64,000 nucleotides of DNA from Mesostigma viride (GCA_009746045.1 RPFO01000026.1:4623783-4687782); one strand, 5' to 3'; shown: positions 19,740-31,433, counted from the first letter of the stretch. The notes: generated by a model from the sequence alone, not told the origin. Made by a program: numbers and translations.

Positions 19740-20820
19740 CCTGGCGGGTCTTGTGATGTCAAGCTAGACGGAGTAGGGGTAGGCGACTTAGCTGGACGAT
19801 CTGGATCACCGAAAGAAGAATGAGGGCGGAAGTGTCCAGCTCTCGTCCTAAGTCAGCGACCGGATAGTCCAGCGCTCGTCCTAACATAGCGACCCGTGTC
19901 TCTGCGGGTGCGGCCGTCTAATAAAGCAGCAGCACAAGGAAAAAGGTGTAGGAACTGCGACGCTAATCGTCTCCGAACAGTAATACTCCCCTATCTAAGA
20001 CAGGAAACAACCGTAAGCAGGAAAACAAGGCGAAGGACAGGCTAACTACGAAAGGGTTTATCCGCTGCGAGCAGGTCTAGCATCTAGGTAGAGCGTGTCC
20101 CGAAACGGGCAGCACTACTCTCCTAGCTTGAAGGCGACCCGCCCATTACCTATCAAGGAAGTGTCGACTTCTTGTTCCTGGACGCGGAAGGGGTCTTGAA
20201 AAGGTGTATGTGGCAAGGGATAGTCGTCTCGTTCACTACCTACTGAAGTTCCTCCGGAACCATTGTTACGCCGCGGATATCTACCTCCACCTCTACCTCT
20301 AATGGGCCTGATACTACCTAGACTGGTCAGGCCTCCTCTACTCAAACCTCTGGCGAAAGACGAACGTGACGGAGCTGATCTCAATGCATTAACGTATGTG
20401 TTACTATAATACGCCATACAACCATTTATCAAAACCCGTTTACTCCAGGAATAGAGGAAGGAAACACAACTACACTGCCGTGACCCAAGCCTAAATGTGT
20501 TAATTCATTTAACACACGCCGAGTGCACACACAAGGGGTAGAACGCGCATAAATGGTCACCAACGGTCCAACACGCTCGGGCCGACATGGCCCTCGCCTA
20601 CAGATGCACGCTGGTCCACTACATCTACTGATGCACGCTGGTCCACTACATTCTACCACAGGATCAGGACCACTAGTAAAGTACGCGGCGCGGCGCCCAA
20701 CGGCACCCAATTTACACAGTACTGTTACGAGGACAATAATGTCCCGGTAGGAGCCTAAACGTAAACCTAGGGACAACCGAGGCAAAAGACCTAATTTACG
20801 TCCGTAACTACAACGAATTG
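19740..20820. other. 5' flank of gypsy, no LTR recognised
   Basis: Probable leader or LTR remnant of the first gypsy element, followed by unassigned sequence. A minus-strand frame at 20115-20432 (105 codons, Arg/Gly-rich centre with RGRGGGRYPRR) has an ATG, but nothing else supports it as a gene. A 22-base direct duplication (GATGCACGCTGGTCCACTAC...) lies at about 20604-20649. I found no copy of this region near 3.1-3.3 kb, so LTRs are unproven. Confidence 0.35.
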
Positions 20821-21349
20821 TTACGCGACGTAACACCTTGCTTCTGCTTCCAATTTCTGCTGTTCTGTTTTGGACTTTTTCCTCTTTGGATCGATGGACA
20901 TCGCAGGTGCCCACTTTGCCACATCATTCCAACTCTTTCCGTCCATCAGAGTCACCACCTTCTTCACATAGTCCAAAGGCATCCAGAACTTGCCCCTATG
21001 CAACTTTCTGCCCTCTGTCTCTTCTGGAAAAAACTTCATGCAAACGTCCCTCCATTTCCGATCGTATCCACCTACCTGCCCGTACAACTTCACCTCCTGT
21101 AACTTGGTATACTTTTGCTTTTCCCTACTCGCATTGGCCCTTCTCATGGTGTTCTCGGCCCACCCATCAATCCAGAAGCACTCCGGTGCTCCGTGTTTCT
21201 GTTCCCCGTCCATAAGTCTCATCCACAGCGTAGGCTTCTCATAAGGCTCTTGGCTCTGCGCATTCGCTTCCACCCCTTCAGACTGAGCAGCAAGTTTAGC
21301 TGCAGGACCGAAGCCCACCGCAGCGTTCGCCCGCACCACATCATTATAC
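20821..21349 (-). CDS. Hypothetical gene, last exon
   Basis: Acceptor ...GCGCAG at 21350, then a frame of ~175 codons to TAA at 20821. Landmarks: GAPECFWIDGWAENTMRRA, LYGQVGGYDRKWRDVCMKFF, LHRGKFWMPLDYVKKVV and a basic tail SIDPKRKKSKTEQQKLE. The Trp-rich, evenly folded composition and conserved-looking blocks argue for real coding sequence. No known domain was recognised. Confidence 0.5.
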
Positions 21350-21478
21350 CTGCGCGTAACCAACCAATCGGCACATCAACGACGGACTAAGGTCAACGTA
21401 GATAGATTGCAAACGAATTAAAAAAAAAATCAGGATACATGCCACGACCAAAACAGCGATTTCCTCACCCTTTGTTAT

Positions 21479-23924
21479 TCCTTTCTGAGCTCGAGTAGCA
21501 GCTGTCTTGGGTCGAGACGAGCCGGAAGACTTGGAGGGCGCGGCAGGCTTCTTCCTCCCCTCAGACGTCGCTCTGCGAGTTGACCCTCCTGCCCCTCCAC
21601 CCCTTGCCCTTCCATCACCCCTTCGCCTCCCTCCATCTTCCTCCTCCTCGTCGTCATCCCCCTCCTCCTCCTCCTCCTCCTCAGGACTCCTCCTCCTCCT
21701 CCTCCTCCTCCTCCTCCTCCTCCTCCTCCTCCTCCTCCTCCTCCTCCTCCTCCTCCTCCTCCTCCTCCTCCTCCTCCTCCTCCTCCTCCTCCTCCTCCTC
21801 CTCCTCCTCCTCCTCCTCCTCCTCCTCCTCCTCCTCCTCCCTCCTCCCTCCTCCCCCTCCTCCCCTCCTCCCCCTCCTCCCCTCCTCCCCCTCTCCCCCT
21901 CCCTCCTCCCCCTCCTCCTCCTCCTCCTCGGAGGAGGATGATGATGACTCGACTGGCTGCCTTCGAAGCTCTTTCTTGGGATACTTTGAAACGCGCGTAG
22001 GCGCGGAAGGAGCGACAGGCCGGGCAGAAGCGCCAGGCTCAGCTTCATCTTCGTCGTCCGAGATTTGAACAACTGCCTTTCGAAGCTTTTTGGAAGGGTG
22101 TGACTCCGGCTGCGGCTGGACAGACGGCCGCTGCCCACCCTTCCCTTTGTCCCGCGTCTTCTGCGGTGACGACTTCTCTCCCCCCTTAGACGTCTTCTGC
22201 GGTGACGACTTCTCTCCCCCTTAGACGTCTTCTGCGGTGACGACTTCTCTCCCCCCGTAGACGTCGCTCTGCGAGTCGACCCTCCTTCCTTTCCACCCTG
22301 TCCCTCGCCTCCCTCGTCCCCATCCGAATCTCCTTCCGCGTCATCCTCAGCCTTCCTCTTCTTCGCCAATGACGTCCACGAGACGTCAGGCATCTTCCCC
22401 ATCCGAACCAGTAAGTCTTCGAAGCCATCCAATGACTTCTTTCCGCCAAAAACGACCACGATGGGACGCAACTCCTCGAAAAACTGCGTCGCTAGCTCGA
22501 TAAGCTTCCTGTGGTAACCGGAAGCGTTCGACAGTTGTCTTTTTTGGAGGAACCATAAAGAGGTCATGGTCACCCCACCAGAAGTCCTTGAAGGACGTCC
22601 ACTTGCGGCCGAACTCACCATCCAAATTCAGGATTCTACAGCACGGTAGTGGCGTCAGGCCATCGTCTTGCCTCGCGAAAGTGGATGGGAAGCCCTCACC
22701 GTCGCCCACCGCCACCTCCGCCGCCACCCTCCTCACAAATGCCTTCTTCCTGTCAGGGCCGCCTTTAGGGAGACTATGAGAAGAATACCAGACGGTCATC
22801 TTATCCCAGGAAATGCTGCGCCAGTTATACTCAATCGGCTCAGCACTTTTCTCTTCCACCTTCTCCCCCCCTTTCCCTGCAACTTTCTCCTTCGCCTCAA
22901 CACCGCCTCCTTCTTCCCTTCCCCTCCTTCCATCTTTTTTTGATAGTGGAGATACAAGTCCTTGTCCAGAAGGCCGTGCGAACCCTTCATGCTGAAGTTC
23001 GGAGCGGTTTTGTCGAGGAGATCCACTAGATCGATTGCTATCCATCAGATCCTTTCTCGGAATCCTTAGGTGATTGGCAAGACCTTCGGACTTTAAGAGG
23101 TAGGCGACATTGCGCGTGATGATGACGGCCTTCTCCCAAAATGCAAGGAATCGATCGACGACGTCCTTGTTCCTTGGCATCCGCCCAAGTAGTCGACAGC
23201 CGAACACCTCTTCAAATAAGCGAGAAGCCTTGTACTCCATATCAGCCCCCCCCTTACATTCGCCATCCAAGTCGGGCTTTTCCTGAAACTTAATAAGGAT
23301 GAATTGGCGAACGCACTCAAGTACGTCCTTGGCCAACTCCACCAACTTTGACAGCTTTTCGGGCCCAACCTCCCCACTCATGATGCATTCACACACAGCG
23401 TCCATCATCGGAAACGACGCCAGGTTCCTTACAGACGTCCAGGACACCTTTTGCCCCTTCTTGGTGCCCTCGGCGTTAGCGAACCGGCATCTGAGAGTCA
23501 TAGTCTCCTCAGAAGCTGGTGTGACGTCATTCTCATCATCCGGCCTGGCCTTTGTGAGGCGCAGGAAGGTGTTCGCCAGAACTCGATTGTAATTTGAAAT
23601 TTGGGAAGGTTGGGCCTTGTTTTTTTTCCGCTCGCCTTCTTCCTCCCTCAACTCCCCCTTATCCTCCTTACTCCCCTCCAAACTCCCTTCCCTCCCGACT
23701 GATTGTTTGGTGGCCGGCAGGATGTACGCCAGCAGGTTCGTGTAATGGCCATCGGGAATAAAATGCCCTTTGCCCTGCTTCACGACGCCGTGCAAGTACA
23801 GCCTGTTGTAATTCCAAACATCCAGAAGCGCCTGCCCAAGCGTCCGATCCGCTACCGCCTGATCTTCGGCATTGGCGCCCTTGGAGATTTCGAATAGGCG
23901 ATCCAGCTTCTTCTTCCCAACCTC
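21479..23924 (-). CDS. Hypothetical gene, long exon with (CTC)n tract and frame change
   Basis: Acceptor CAG at 23925, then EVGKKKLDRLFEISKGANAE onward. Landmarks: GHFIPDGHYTNLLAYILP, VSWTSVRNLASFPMMDAVCE, LFEEVFGCRLLGRMPRNKDV, YNWRSISWDKMTVWYSS and FKDFWWGDHDLFMVPPKK. At the A6 run near 22548 the frame changes, and the protein appears to continue as YHRKLIELATQFFEELRPIV and FGGKKSLDGFEDLLVRMGK. After that come basic/acidic repeats and, at 21664-21840, a pure trinucleotide (CTC/GAG)n tract that encodes poly-Arg or poly-Glu depending on frame. A GT donor is present at 21478. The low-complexity end may be unstable in length. Confidence 0.45.
21664..21840. repeat. (CTC)n trinucleotide microsatellite
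   Basis: About 175 bases of nearly perfect CTC repeats, with C/T-rich imperfect continuation to 21930. It lies inside the hypothetical minus-strand gene and makes both strands open in several frames. Confidence 0.95.
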
Positions 23925-24188
23925 CTGTCACGAACAGAGGAACGAAAAATTGACACACAAGAACAATTCAAGGGTCGACTTGCAGCGTGACGTTATGAAC
24001 GCACGGGAGCGCGAAAAATGGTCTTCAGCGCCGAAATCGGTAAGTTAGGGTCACTCTGCGAAACCACCCCAGAAATATGTCGGGATGAGAGTTTGACTGC
24101 CATGTCGTTTCTGTGTGCGACTTCCCGCATTTATAATGCATGATAAAGGAAGACTTTTGACATGGTCACTCCACAGTGCGACCCTTAC

Positions 24189-25415
24189 TCGACATAACAC
24201 GACGAAGTGGTGGAACTGCAGCGTCACCATTGCCATAGATAGAACTACCACTTACAGATATTTCCGGGAACTTTTTACACTCGTCCCAATTTGGAAGAAG
24301 GTCGGCCCCCCGAAGCAGAATGACGTTCGTTCCCCCGTACCCAGTATGGAATTGTTCCATGAGGGATGAGAAAAGTTTAGCCGCCGCGGCACTGTCCTTC
24401 GCGTTCTCAGACGCTGCCCCCCCTTCACACATTAGTTTCTTAACATGTGTCACACCGGGCGTCCATTCCCCCTCCAATTGCTTGAAAGACTTTAAACCCT
24501 TGAAATAGTGGTTTCCGTCGACCACCGCATATCGAAGAACGAGATATTCGCCATCAGGATGTTCTCGTGAAATCTTGGGTCGAATGCCTTTAAGGAGGCC
24601 TGGCTTATTAGGCTGAAGACCTCCCTTGGTTGAAAATCAAAGGGCAGAACGTCGTCTTGTTCCCCGACTCGTGCATAGGTCCGGAACTCAACACCTCTCT
24701 TGAGGAAAGAAGCGGTGGACTTGGTTCCAAGATACTTCTCAATCTCCTTGTCGGACAAGGGGCGAAAGTAACGCGAGCCCACGAACTCCGCGTCAGTCCT
24801 AGCGCCATGGCATTTTTTCAGCCAATCCCGGTAAGGGCCAGAGGACGTGATGTGTTTGGCGAAGAGGCTTGGCTTGGTTTCCGCAAGCGCTTGAAAGGCG
24901 AACTGCCACACAGGGATGCACACCTTAAAATGCAAACTGTTTGTCTTTGCATTCAGCAAGATGCGCCCGTTCTCCCTGAACACCTCATCGCTTAGCAACC
25001 GCTGCCTCATGTTGTCAGGCAAAATCAGCCCGTTGACGGTGTGAATGCGCATGCTATTGCAACCGGTATCGATGAAGTCACTCGGTCGAATCCAACGGGA
25101 TTCCCGCACAGCATTCGCGTCCCGAATGGCTTTGTCCCTGATCTCCTTCTCGGAGTCCACGGTCGTTGCCATCTTCCAATCTTTGATGATCGGCTCCTTG
25201 TCCACCTTTCCACTACTCGTCAGGATCCCCTCCTTGAAGAGCTTTGAAAGTGCTTTCAGAAGCTCAAGAAAAGGGGAGAAGGTAGGCCACTTTAATATAT
25301 CCGACGCCGGCGCCTTGCCCCTGGCTTCGACGTAGTTAAGCATCTCCTTGACGAGTGCAAAAACGGCATCATTGCCGGCCAACCTTCCGTCACCGTCTCC
25401 TTCCCCCTCGGCACC
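24189..25415 (-). CDS. Hypothetical gene exon with ParB/Srx-like VVDGNH motif
   Basis: Acceptor at 25416, frame of GAEGEGDGDGRLAGNDAVFA onward. Landmarks: ESRWIRPSDFIDTGCNSMRI, LHFKVCIPVWQFAFQALAET and GSRYFRPLSDKEIEKYLG. After a 1-base frame change near 24585 the protein continues with EYLVLRYAVVDGNHYFKGLK and LPNWDECKKFPEISVSGSS. The donor is GTAAGG at 24183-24188. The piece Y.VVDGNH...L resembles the ParB/sulfiredoxin-fold signature (yxVIDGNHRxxA), with Tyr in place of the usual Arg. That is only a motif resemblance. The intron that follows contains a copy of the interspersed palindrome. Confidence 0.45.
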
Positions 25416-25819
25416 CTGAACGAAGGCATTGACGAACATGAGACAAGAAAGCAATAAATAGTTTAACGTATGCATATAGTCCGCGAGCGTAGGAAAATCT
25501 CAGAGTAGGGTGCTAAGAACACAGAAGGTAAAAAGGGTCACTCCACGGAGCTACCCCTCTGAATCTAAATCACCAAAAACGCACCGCTTCCTTTTCTCCC
25601 GCCTTCTTCCCCTTCTTTCCTTTTCCGCCTTTCTCCCCCTCGCCACCCTGGAGGAAGACATTGACGAAGATGAGACAGGAAAACAATAAATAGTTTAACG
25701 TTTGCAAATAGTCGGCGTGCAGACAAAAAATACCGAATAGGGTGCAAAGCACGGAGAAGGTAAAAAGGTTCACTCCACAGAGCTACCCCTCTAAATCAAA
25801 AATTCCGCAAAAAACGCAC

Positions 25820-26336
25820 CTCTTCCTTTTCTCCCGCCTTCTTCCCCTTCTTTCCCTTCCCGCCCTTCTCCCCCCGGCCGCGTCATCCTCCATTTCCACC
25901 CCCTTATCCTTCCCCTTCTCCTTTTTATCCGCATCCCTCTTCTTTTTGGACGCTTTTGCCTGACCCTCAAGCAGCTTCGCCCGTTCACGATCCCTTCTCT
26001 TGAGATCCAACTTCATGAACTTGATGACCTTGTCCACCTTCGCCTCCGTGTACTCCTTTGGTTTCCACTTGAACTTTTCGGTGCCCTTGGACTTGACTTG
26101 GTTGACGAAATCATAGGCCAGGTCACCGTTGAAGGTGTCAGATTGCATTGCGAAATCGGCCGCCGCCTCAACGCGTAGTTGGGTGAGATACTTGCGAAAC
26201 TCCCCGGCACCCATCGTAACATCCTTAGGGGGCTTGCCTAGGATGAGGTCGCCAATATCACAGATAGTCTTCACCTTATTCTTTCTGTCAATAAGCTTCT
26301 TGGGATCCTGGAATGTCGTCGTCGCCTTTTTTTAGC
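25820..26336 (-). CDS. Hypothetical gene exon, Lys-rich
   Basis: Acceptor ...CAGCAG at 26337 and donor GTGCG at 25815-25819. Encodes a helical region (KTICDIGDLILGKPPKDV, EFRKYLTQLRVEAAADFAM, YDFVNQVKSKGTEKFKWK) followed by a Lys/Arg/Glu-rich coiled stretch with KKKRDADKKEKGKDKG. No domain recognised. Sequences resembling its 3' end and donor (CGCACCTCTTCC/CGCACCGCTTCC...) occur twice, at 25580 and 25817, suggesting a partial tandem duplication of this exon boundary. Confidence 0.45.
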
Positions 26337-26470
26337 CTGCTGGAAGGTATACCAACAACACACAACATACACATGAAGCGAAATGTATTAAGAAGAGTAA
26401 TCTGAACTCTGGCATCCTAGCTCTGCAGCGCGACCTTCAGCGTTAAAAACTTAAAAAACATTGTACAAAC

Positions 26471-26605
26471 CTTTGCCTTCCCCTTCCCCTTCGGAGTTGG
26501 CTCGGGCTCTTTTTCTTCCTCCTCCTCCTCCTCCTCGTGCTCCTCCTCCTCTTCCTCCTCGTCCACCTCCTGCTCCTTCTCCTCCTCTTCCTTCTCGTCC
26601 ACCTC
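26471..26605 (-). CDS. Hypothetical gene exon, Glu-rich
   Basis: 45 codons between acceptor GCAG at 26606 and donor GTTTGT ending at 26470, phase 0 at both ends. Almost entirely Glu with Lys/Pro (KEPEPTPKGKGKAK at the end). Small putative exons at about 26740-26797 (DDDQPFEEVEGMGTENVE) and 26907-26957 lie upstream but do not join cleanly in phase. Confidence 0.4.
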
Positions 26606-27075
26606 CTGCATGCAAAAAAAAAAAATAATAATTCAGACGATGACATAAAAAAAACGAGCATTAATTTTGTTTTAACGTTGCTCTGCGGAACGACCCCAAC
26701 CCTAAGCTTTAACAGTAAAATGAAACGAATTTCCTACCTCTACGTTCTCCGTCCCCATCCCTTCGACCTCTTCGAAAGGTTGATCGTCATCCTGCAAGAC
26801 GAAACGTGCGTTCAGATAAATATACAAAGTCAGTCAAAACAGGAAGTATTTCTTGAATATCCTATCTTCACAAATCGACCCCGAACCTTTAGCGGCATTT
26901 GCTTACCTCCGGTTCCACGCTGAAGGACTTTGTCCCTCAAAACGTGGAATGTCACCCTCCTGGCGGGAAGGAGAGAAAGAAATGCGTTCATCGTTAGTAA
27001 CAATTTTCAACAAAAGAAATACACAAACAAATCTAAACGGACTGAATAAAAATGTACACAAATGTCAATAATTAC

Positions 27076-28141
27076 CTCAATGTCAAATCTCCACTCCCGC
27101 AACACTTGTCCGATCGGCCACATCTCAGATGGAGTTGTGTGGCTCAGTTCGTTTTCGAAAAACGTCCGAAGAAAAAACAAGTGAGATAGCATGTCCTGAC
27201 TCCATGATTTCTCGTTTATGTTCGCCGTCACTAACGACAGGCAGTCGTCGATCCCCTTGTACTCAAGCCATGCGACAACCTCCTTTCGTGGGGGCTCATA
27301 CTGTCCGGCCATGTCGAACTCCCCACTCTGACGAAAACGCAGGATCTCATCCTCGCACAACTGAAGAAACAATTCAACAGCTCGACTCGGAAGAATAGGG
27401 TCTGGGTTCACCCTAAACTGCGCCATCCACACTGAATACGACGAAAGGAAGTGCGATCTAACCCCATCCAAATCTTCAATCACTTTGAACCAGCCCTGAA
27501 CAACTCGGGAGATACCGAGTGGTCCATGGCGACAGAAAGTCGCCGAAGACATCCCAGTCGAACTGTGCAGCCTTGAACCCTTTCTTCAAGAGCAGATTGA
27601 CATCCGATTTCCGTCAGCGGGGAGGTGTCCCAATCCTCACCTGTCTTCCCCTGCTCTAGGACCTGGTACATTTCCCACCTGCAGACAGATATGATGATGT
27701 CAAAATACTCGTGTGACAATGGGTGCTGTCTCGTGTCCTTGCAGTACTGTTTGGTCGCACAAGACAGCTTGATCCAGACGAGCAGGCTTCGAGGAACATA
27801 AGCTGTAACATCCGCTGCGTCGGGTATCGTTGACCCGCACTCGGTAACAAGCAACTCAAAGGTGTCGAAAAGAGATGCAATTCTTTCCCCTTTAACCTTT
27901 TGCCTCGAAGGCTCCGCCCCATGACTTCGAACAAAAGATCACGAAGTGTTGGATCACTCCAAGGGTTCATCTTCTCATCAGACCCGACTGAGAACCTCTC
28001 ATGCCAGACACCGTCATCGATCGCAACTTCGATCTCCTTCGACACAAAGGTGCTCAAGAACGACTTGGCGTCATCGTTCAGATGTTTTTCGTAAGTCGTC
28101 AACCATGACTTCCAAGTTTCCAAGCCCCTCAACTGGATCGG
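27076..28141 (-). CDS. Hypothetical gene, two adjoining coding blocks with three frame changes
   Basis: From acceptor GCAG at 28142 the protein reads PIQLRGLETWKSWLTTYEKH, VAIDDGVWHERFSVGSDEKM, then changes frame at an A4 run (~27900) to GERIASLFDTFELLVTECGS and VTAYVPRSLLVWIKLSC. It changes again near 27600 (LKKGFKAAQFDWDVFGDFLS) and near 27560 (ISRVVQGWFKVIEDLDGV, VNPDPILPSRAVELFLQLCE, EVVAWLEYKGIDDCLSLV), ending at donor GTAAT (27071-27075). The coding quality on both sides of each break is high, so these are recent indels or assembly errors. Family unknown. Confidence 0.45.
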
Positions 28142-28288
28142 CTGCACACAGGTCCACAAAACGAAAAAAAAGCATAATCGGAAAAAAAGTTTAGGGTCAC
28201 TCTGCGAAGTGACCCTTCATAAAAAAATCTCAAACAGAACGAAGGACTAACTGACATGCACTAAGCGGCGAAAAAATTATTAGCTCAC

Positions 28289-28592
28289 CCGCAATTTCTC
28301 CTCCCCACTCCCAACCTCGGCGTTCCCCTGAGACTCTGTCTCATCTCCCCCTTTCTTCCTCTGGATGCAGCAAGACAGAGGAAAGCATACTCGTTGAAAA
28401 AGTTTAGGGTCACTCTGCGAAATGACCCTCCATAAATTAATCACACATGCGAAGGAAACGGCAACTCAGAAATGAAGGACAAATGAACAAAGAACAAAGG
28501 CGAAAAACACAGGATTACTTATCGCTCACCTCCGTTGTTGTCCCGCTCTTCTTGGGATCCTCTGACTTCTTTTCGTCTGCCCCCCGCTTCCT
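28289..28592 (-). CDS. Hypothetical gene, two short exons
   Basis: Exons 28530-28592 (21 codons, RKRGADEKKSEDPKKSGTTT) and 28289-28360 (24 codons, RKKGGDETESQGNAEVGSGE). Both are phase 0, both begin with AGGAAG after CAG and end before GTGAGC. They look like duplicated copies of one exon-intron unit. The introns on both sides each carry the palindrome GGGTCA...TGACCC. Confidence 0.5.
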
Positions 28593-28750
28593 CTGAAATC
28601 AAAACAACAGGGAAAAGCATACTTGTTGGTTCAGGTTAGGGTCACTCTGCGAAATGACCCATTCATGGTCAACGAGCTTAGCAGAGATAAGGAATAACGA
28701 AACCGTTAAAAAAAACACGCACACTAATGGGGGTAAAAACTGTTTCTCAC

Positions 28751-30268
28751 CTGAGACGGCTCCGTACCCTCCTTCTCCGAGACCCCCGCGGTCTTCCCAT
28801 CCACCTCCGTCGACTTTTCTGCAGCCTGCGCCTTCCTGCGCTCCTCCTCAAGTTTGGCTTGGTATTTCAGGCGTGCCGCCACACCCGCCTCCATCATCCT
28901 CTTCCCCTCCTCCTGCACCTTCCTCTTCGCCTTTGCCTCCTCGTCCTTCTTTTTCCTTTCCTCATTCGCCTTTCTCTCCTTTTCGTCCCGCTCCCACGAC
29001 GCCCTCCTCTTCCTGCGCTCCGCCTCCTCCATCTCCGCAGCTTCCATTTCTGCCTGCTTCGCCTCTCGCTCTGCCCTTTCCTTCTTCACCCATTCCCTCT
29101 GCTCCCTTTCCAGGAGCTCCTGGGCGGCCTTCCGTTCCTTGTCCTTTTTCTCCAGATTCACCAGATCTTCGGCGTGCTGCGTTGCCTGATCCAGATAAGA
29201 AGTCAGAAGTGCCATGCGGTCATTCCTTCTCTTTCTTTCCTCCTCCGGAAGATCCTCCAGTGGCCTTGGGTCTGCCTTGTCCCTGTCCTCCATGCTGATC
29301 AGGAGGTCAATGTTCTTCTGCAGATCACGCAGGAACCGCTCATGGTCATCCTCCTTCTCCTCCCATTCCGCTCTTGCTTTCTTTCTTGCCTGTGGGGAGC
29401 GGCTCCTCGGAGGTGAGTTTGACGACCGGCGCTTGGGTGGCGACCGGCGCTTGGGCGGAGACTTCCGACCTGGAGACTTTGCAGGCGACTTGGGCGGTGA
29501 TCGGGACTTGGAGGTCGCTCCCTTCTTTGGAGGGGAGCTTTGGGGAGACGCGGGCTGCGAGCTGGGCTGTGAGGTCGACGCCTCGGGGTGGGACCTTGGA
29601 GGAGACCTGGGCGACGTGCTGACCTTCGAGGTCGACGCCTCGTGGTGGGACCTTAGAGGTGACTTGGGCGGCGGGCTGCCCTGCTCAGACGCCTCGTGGT
29701 GGGCCCTTGGAGCAGACTTGGGCGGCGAGCTGGGCTTCGAGGTAACCACCTCGACGGGGGCGGACCTCGGCGAGGTCGACGCCACGCGGACGGGGGACTC
29801 CTTGTTGATGGCGGGCCGCTGGGGAGACTGTGGAGACACAACGGAGCTGGACCCAGCCCCGGCAGCCTGTGCCTCAGGTGCGGGCCGCTGGGGAGATTTG
29901 GAGGCCGACGCCTCCACGGAGCTTGGCCCAGCCCCGGCAGCAAGCATTGTTGACAGTGGAGGAAACTCCTCTACGCCCTTGGGCGGAGAGGCGGGTGGCG
30001 TACTATACTTAGGAGACTCGCTCGTCGACTTGAGCTTGTCGACATAGGTGGCCCTCTCCACCTCTTTTCCCTTCTTTGGCGAAGAGGCCCTCTCCTGCTC
30101 CTCCTTTTCCTTCTGAAGCAAGGAGGCCCTCTCCTGCTCCTCCTTTTCCTTCTGAAGCAAGGAGGCCCTCTCCTGCTCCTCCTTTTCCTTTTGAAGCAAG
30201 GAGGCCCTCTCCTGCTCCTCCTTTTCCTTCTGAAGCTGAACTTCCCTCTCCTTCTGTTGTTCTTCCCT
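28751..30268 (-). CDS. Hypothetical gene, coiled-coil and Pro/Ser-rich exon
   Basis: 506 codons between acceptor CCGCAG (30269-30274) and donor GTGAGA ending at 28750, phase 0. Residues ~10-70: four tandem copies of a 14-residue heptad-type repeat (QKEKEEQERASLL). Then a Pro/Ser region with repeated SPPKSP/SPPRS units and a basic block RKSPPKRRSPPKRRS. Then a ~200-residue charged coiled coil (LINLEKK..., KERKAAQELLEREQREW, KEEAKAKRKVQEEGKRMMEA). Looks like a nuclear scaffold-type protein, without recognised catalytic domain. Confidence 0.5.
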
Positions 30269-30624
30269 CTGCGGCAAATAAGGAAAAACAAATAGACCAA
30301 TGTCGGATGAAGAAAGTGTAAATTCGCATCAGCGTGATGGGTGTAAATTCGCATCAGCGCTACCCTAAGAAGAAACAAGGATGAAATCCCATTCAGGTAT
30401 GGGGATAAAAAAAATCGAAGATGTAACATATGTCATGCAGGAAAGGGAATATTCTGTAGCGAGACCCTTCCGCAAAATAAGACATAAGAACCATGTTAAG
30501 GAAGGGTGACTCTGCAGCGCGACCCTACCAACAAAATATAGCATAAAAATATTTCATGGAAGGGTGACTCGGCAGCCGACCCTACAAACAAAATGTGATT
30601 GATAAACGTATCTGGAAAGGGTGA
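30269..30624. other. Intron or flank carrying 60-bp repeats with the palindrome
   Basis: No coding frame. Three ~55-60-bp units each contain a version of GGGTGACTCTGCAGCGCGACC plus a tail like ACAAAATGTGATTGA. The third is interrupted by the CACTA element at 30625. The same unit resumes to the right of the element at 42259. Confidence 0.65.
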
Positions 30625-30639
30625 CACTAGGAAGTCAGG

Positions 30640-30930
30640 ATTGAGAAAACTGAGAAACCCTGAGAAAAATTGAGAAAAATCTGAGAAGAGCCGAGAAAAA
30701 CTGAGAAGTAACTGAGAAGAGCTGAGAAGTAACTGAGAAGAGCTGAGAAAAACTGAGAAGCACCTGAGAAAAGGGGGTGAGAAAAATTGAGAAGAGCTGA
30801 GAAGAAATTGAGAATTTGAAAATCTGAGAAAAGTGAGACTTCACTCGGACTGAGAAAAGTGAGAAATCACAAGAACTGAGAAAACTGAGAAAAGTGAGAA
30901 AAATGAGAAAAATGAAAAACCACGACAGAG
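30640..30930. repeat. CACTA subterminal repeats, left
   Basis: More than 15 copies of TGAGAA(A)A/CTGAGAA spaced about 8-15 bases. Matched at the right end (42020-42245) by the same motif in both orientations (TTCTCAG and CTGAGAA). Likely binding sites for the element's own DNA-binding protein. Confidence 0.75.
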
Positions 30931-31433
30931 TGAAAAACAGATGATGCTAGCAGCAAGCGCTGCAAGCATAAATAAAACGCAATCATGGCGACAGTTTTTT
31001 ATTATAAAATACATTATTTACGCATGAAAGCCGTCCTTTGGTGCACGGATTTCTTGAGATGGCAATAACATAAACTCGTCTCGCTCTCTAGCTTGTTGGG
31101 ATCTCTTTTCCAAAGAAGATGACGACAACTATGTTGCCATCGCTGTCTTTCACAAGGCCGCTTGCATAGCTTGACGCCCCGAATTCCAGATGTCGGTGCC
31201 GTTTGTATGCGCCAAACTGAAAAGAATGCAAAAACAAAAGCATAACACAGAAAAGGAAAATCAGCACCATACATAAGAAAACATTTTATCTGCAGTCACA
31301 ACAACCGCACTTTGAAAAAATACCGGCAAGAAATCCACCTAGGTCCGACTACATGGTGGCGTTAAATTGCCACACTCTGTGGTGCACATCACAAGATGAA
31401 CATGCATTTATAATCCATATCTCAAAACATACC

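Larger units (their letters stand above)
24048..28660. repeat. Interspersed ~22-bp palindrome in introns
   Basis: Copies of an imperfect palindrome GGGTCA-N10-TGACCC, where N10 is CTCTGCGAAA or similar, lie in intronic sequence at 24048-24069, ~24163-24184, ~25537, ~25767, ~26680, 28194-28215, 28407-28428 and 28639-28660. Three are exact or near-exact. Outer arms tend to co-vary (GGGTCA with TGACCC, GGGTGA or GGGTCA with GCGACCC). Further copies flank the CACTA insertion at about 30452, 30506, 30564 and 42259-42561. Confidence 0.75.
20821..30268 (-). pseudogene. Multi-exon hypothetical gene with frame breaks
   Basis: A series of minus-strand coding blocks, many bounded by good GT-AG sites that keep phase, reads as one gene from 30268 down to a stop at 20821. 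Well-supported exons: 28751-30268, 28530-28592, 28289-28360, 27076-~27552, 26471-26605, 25820-26336, 24189-25415, ~21479-23924 and 20821-21349. Single-base frame changes occur near 22548 (A6 run), ~24585, ~27560-27600 and ~27900 (A4 run). It is therefore a decaying gene, or the assembly has homopolymer errors. The protein is largely charged, with coiled-coil, Glu-rich and Arg-rich stretches. I do not recognise the family. No first exon with an ATG was found, and the region upstream is occupied by the CACTA insertion. Confidence 0.5.

Noticed and set aside
3140-20820. LTR pair for the first gypsy element
   Set aside because: I compared both flanks for shared sequence and saw none, so the ends remain undefined.
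31091-31212. Extra last exon of the CACTA companion gene (GAYKRHRHLEFGASSYASG)
   Set aside because: Reads well and has an acceptor, but joining it to the preceding exon in phase is impossible without passing the stop at 31434; kept only as an alternative.
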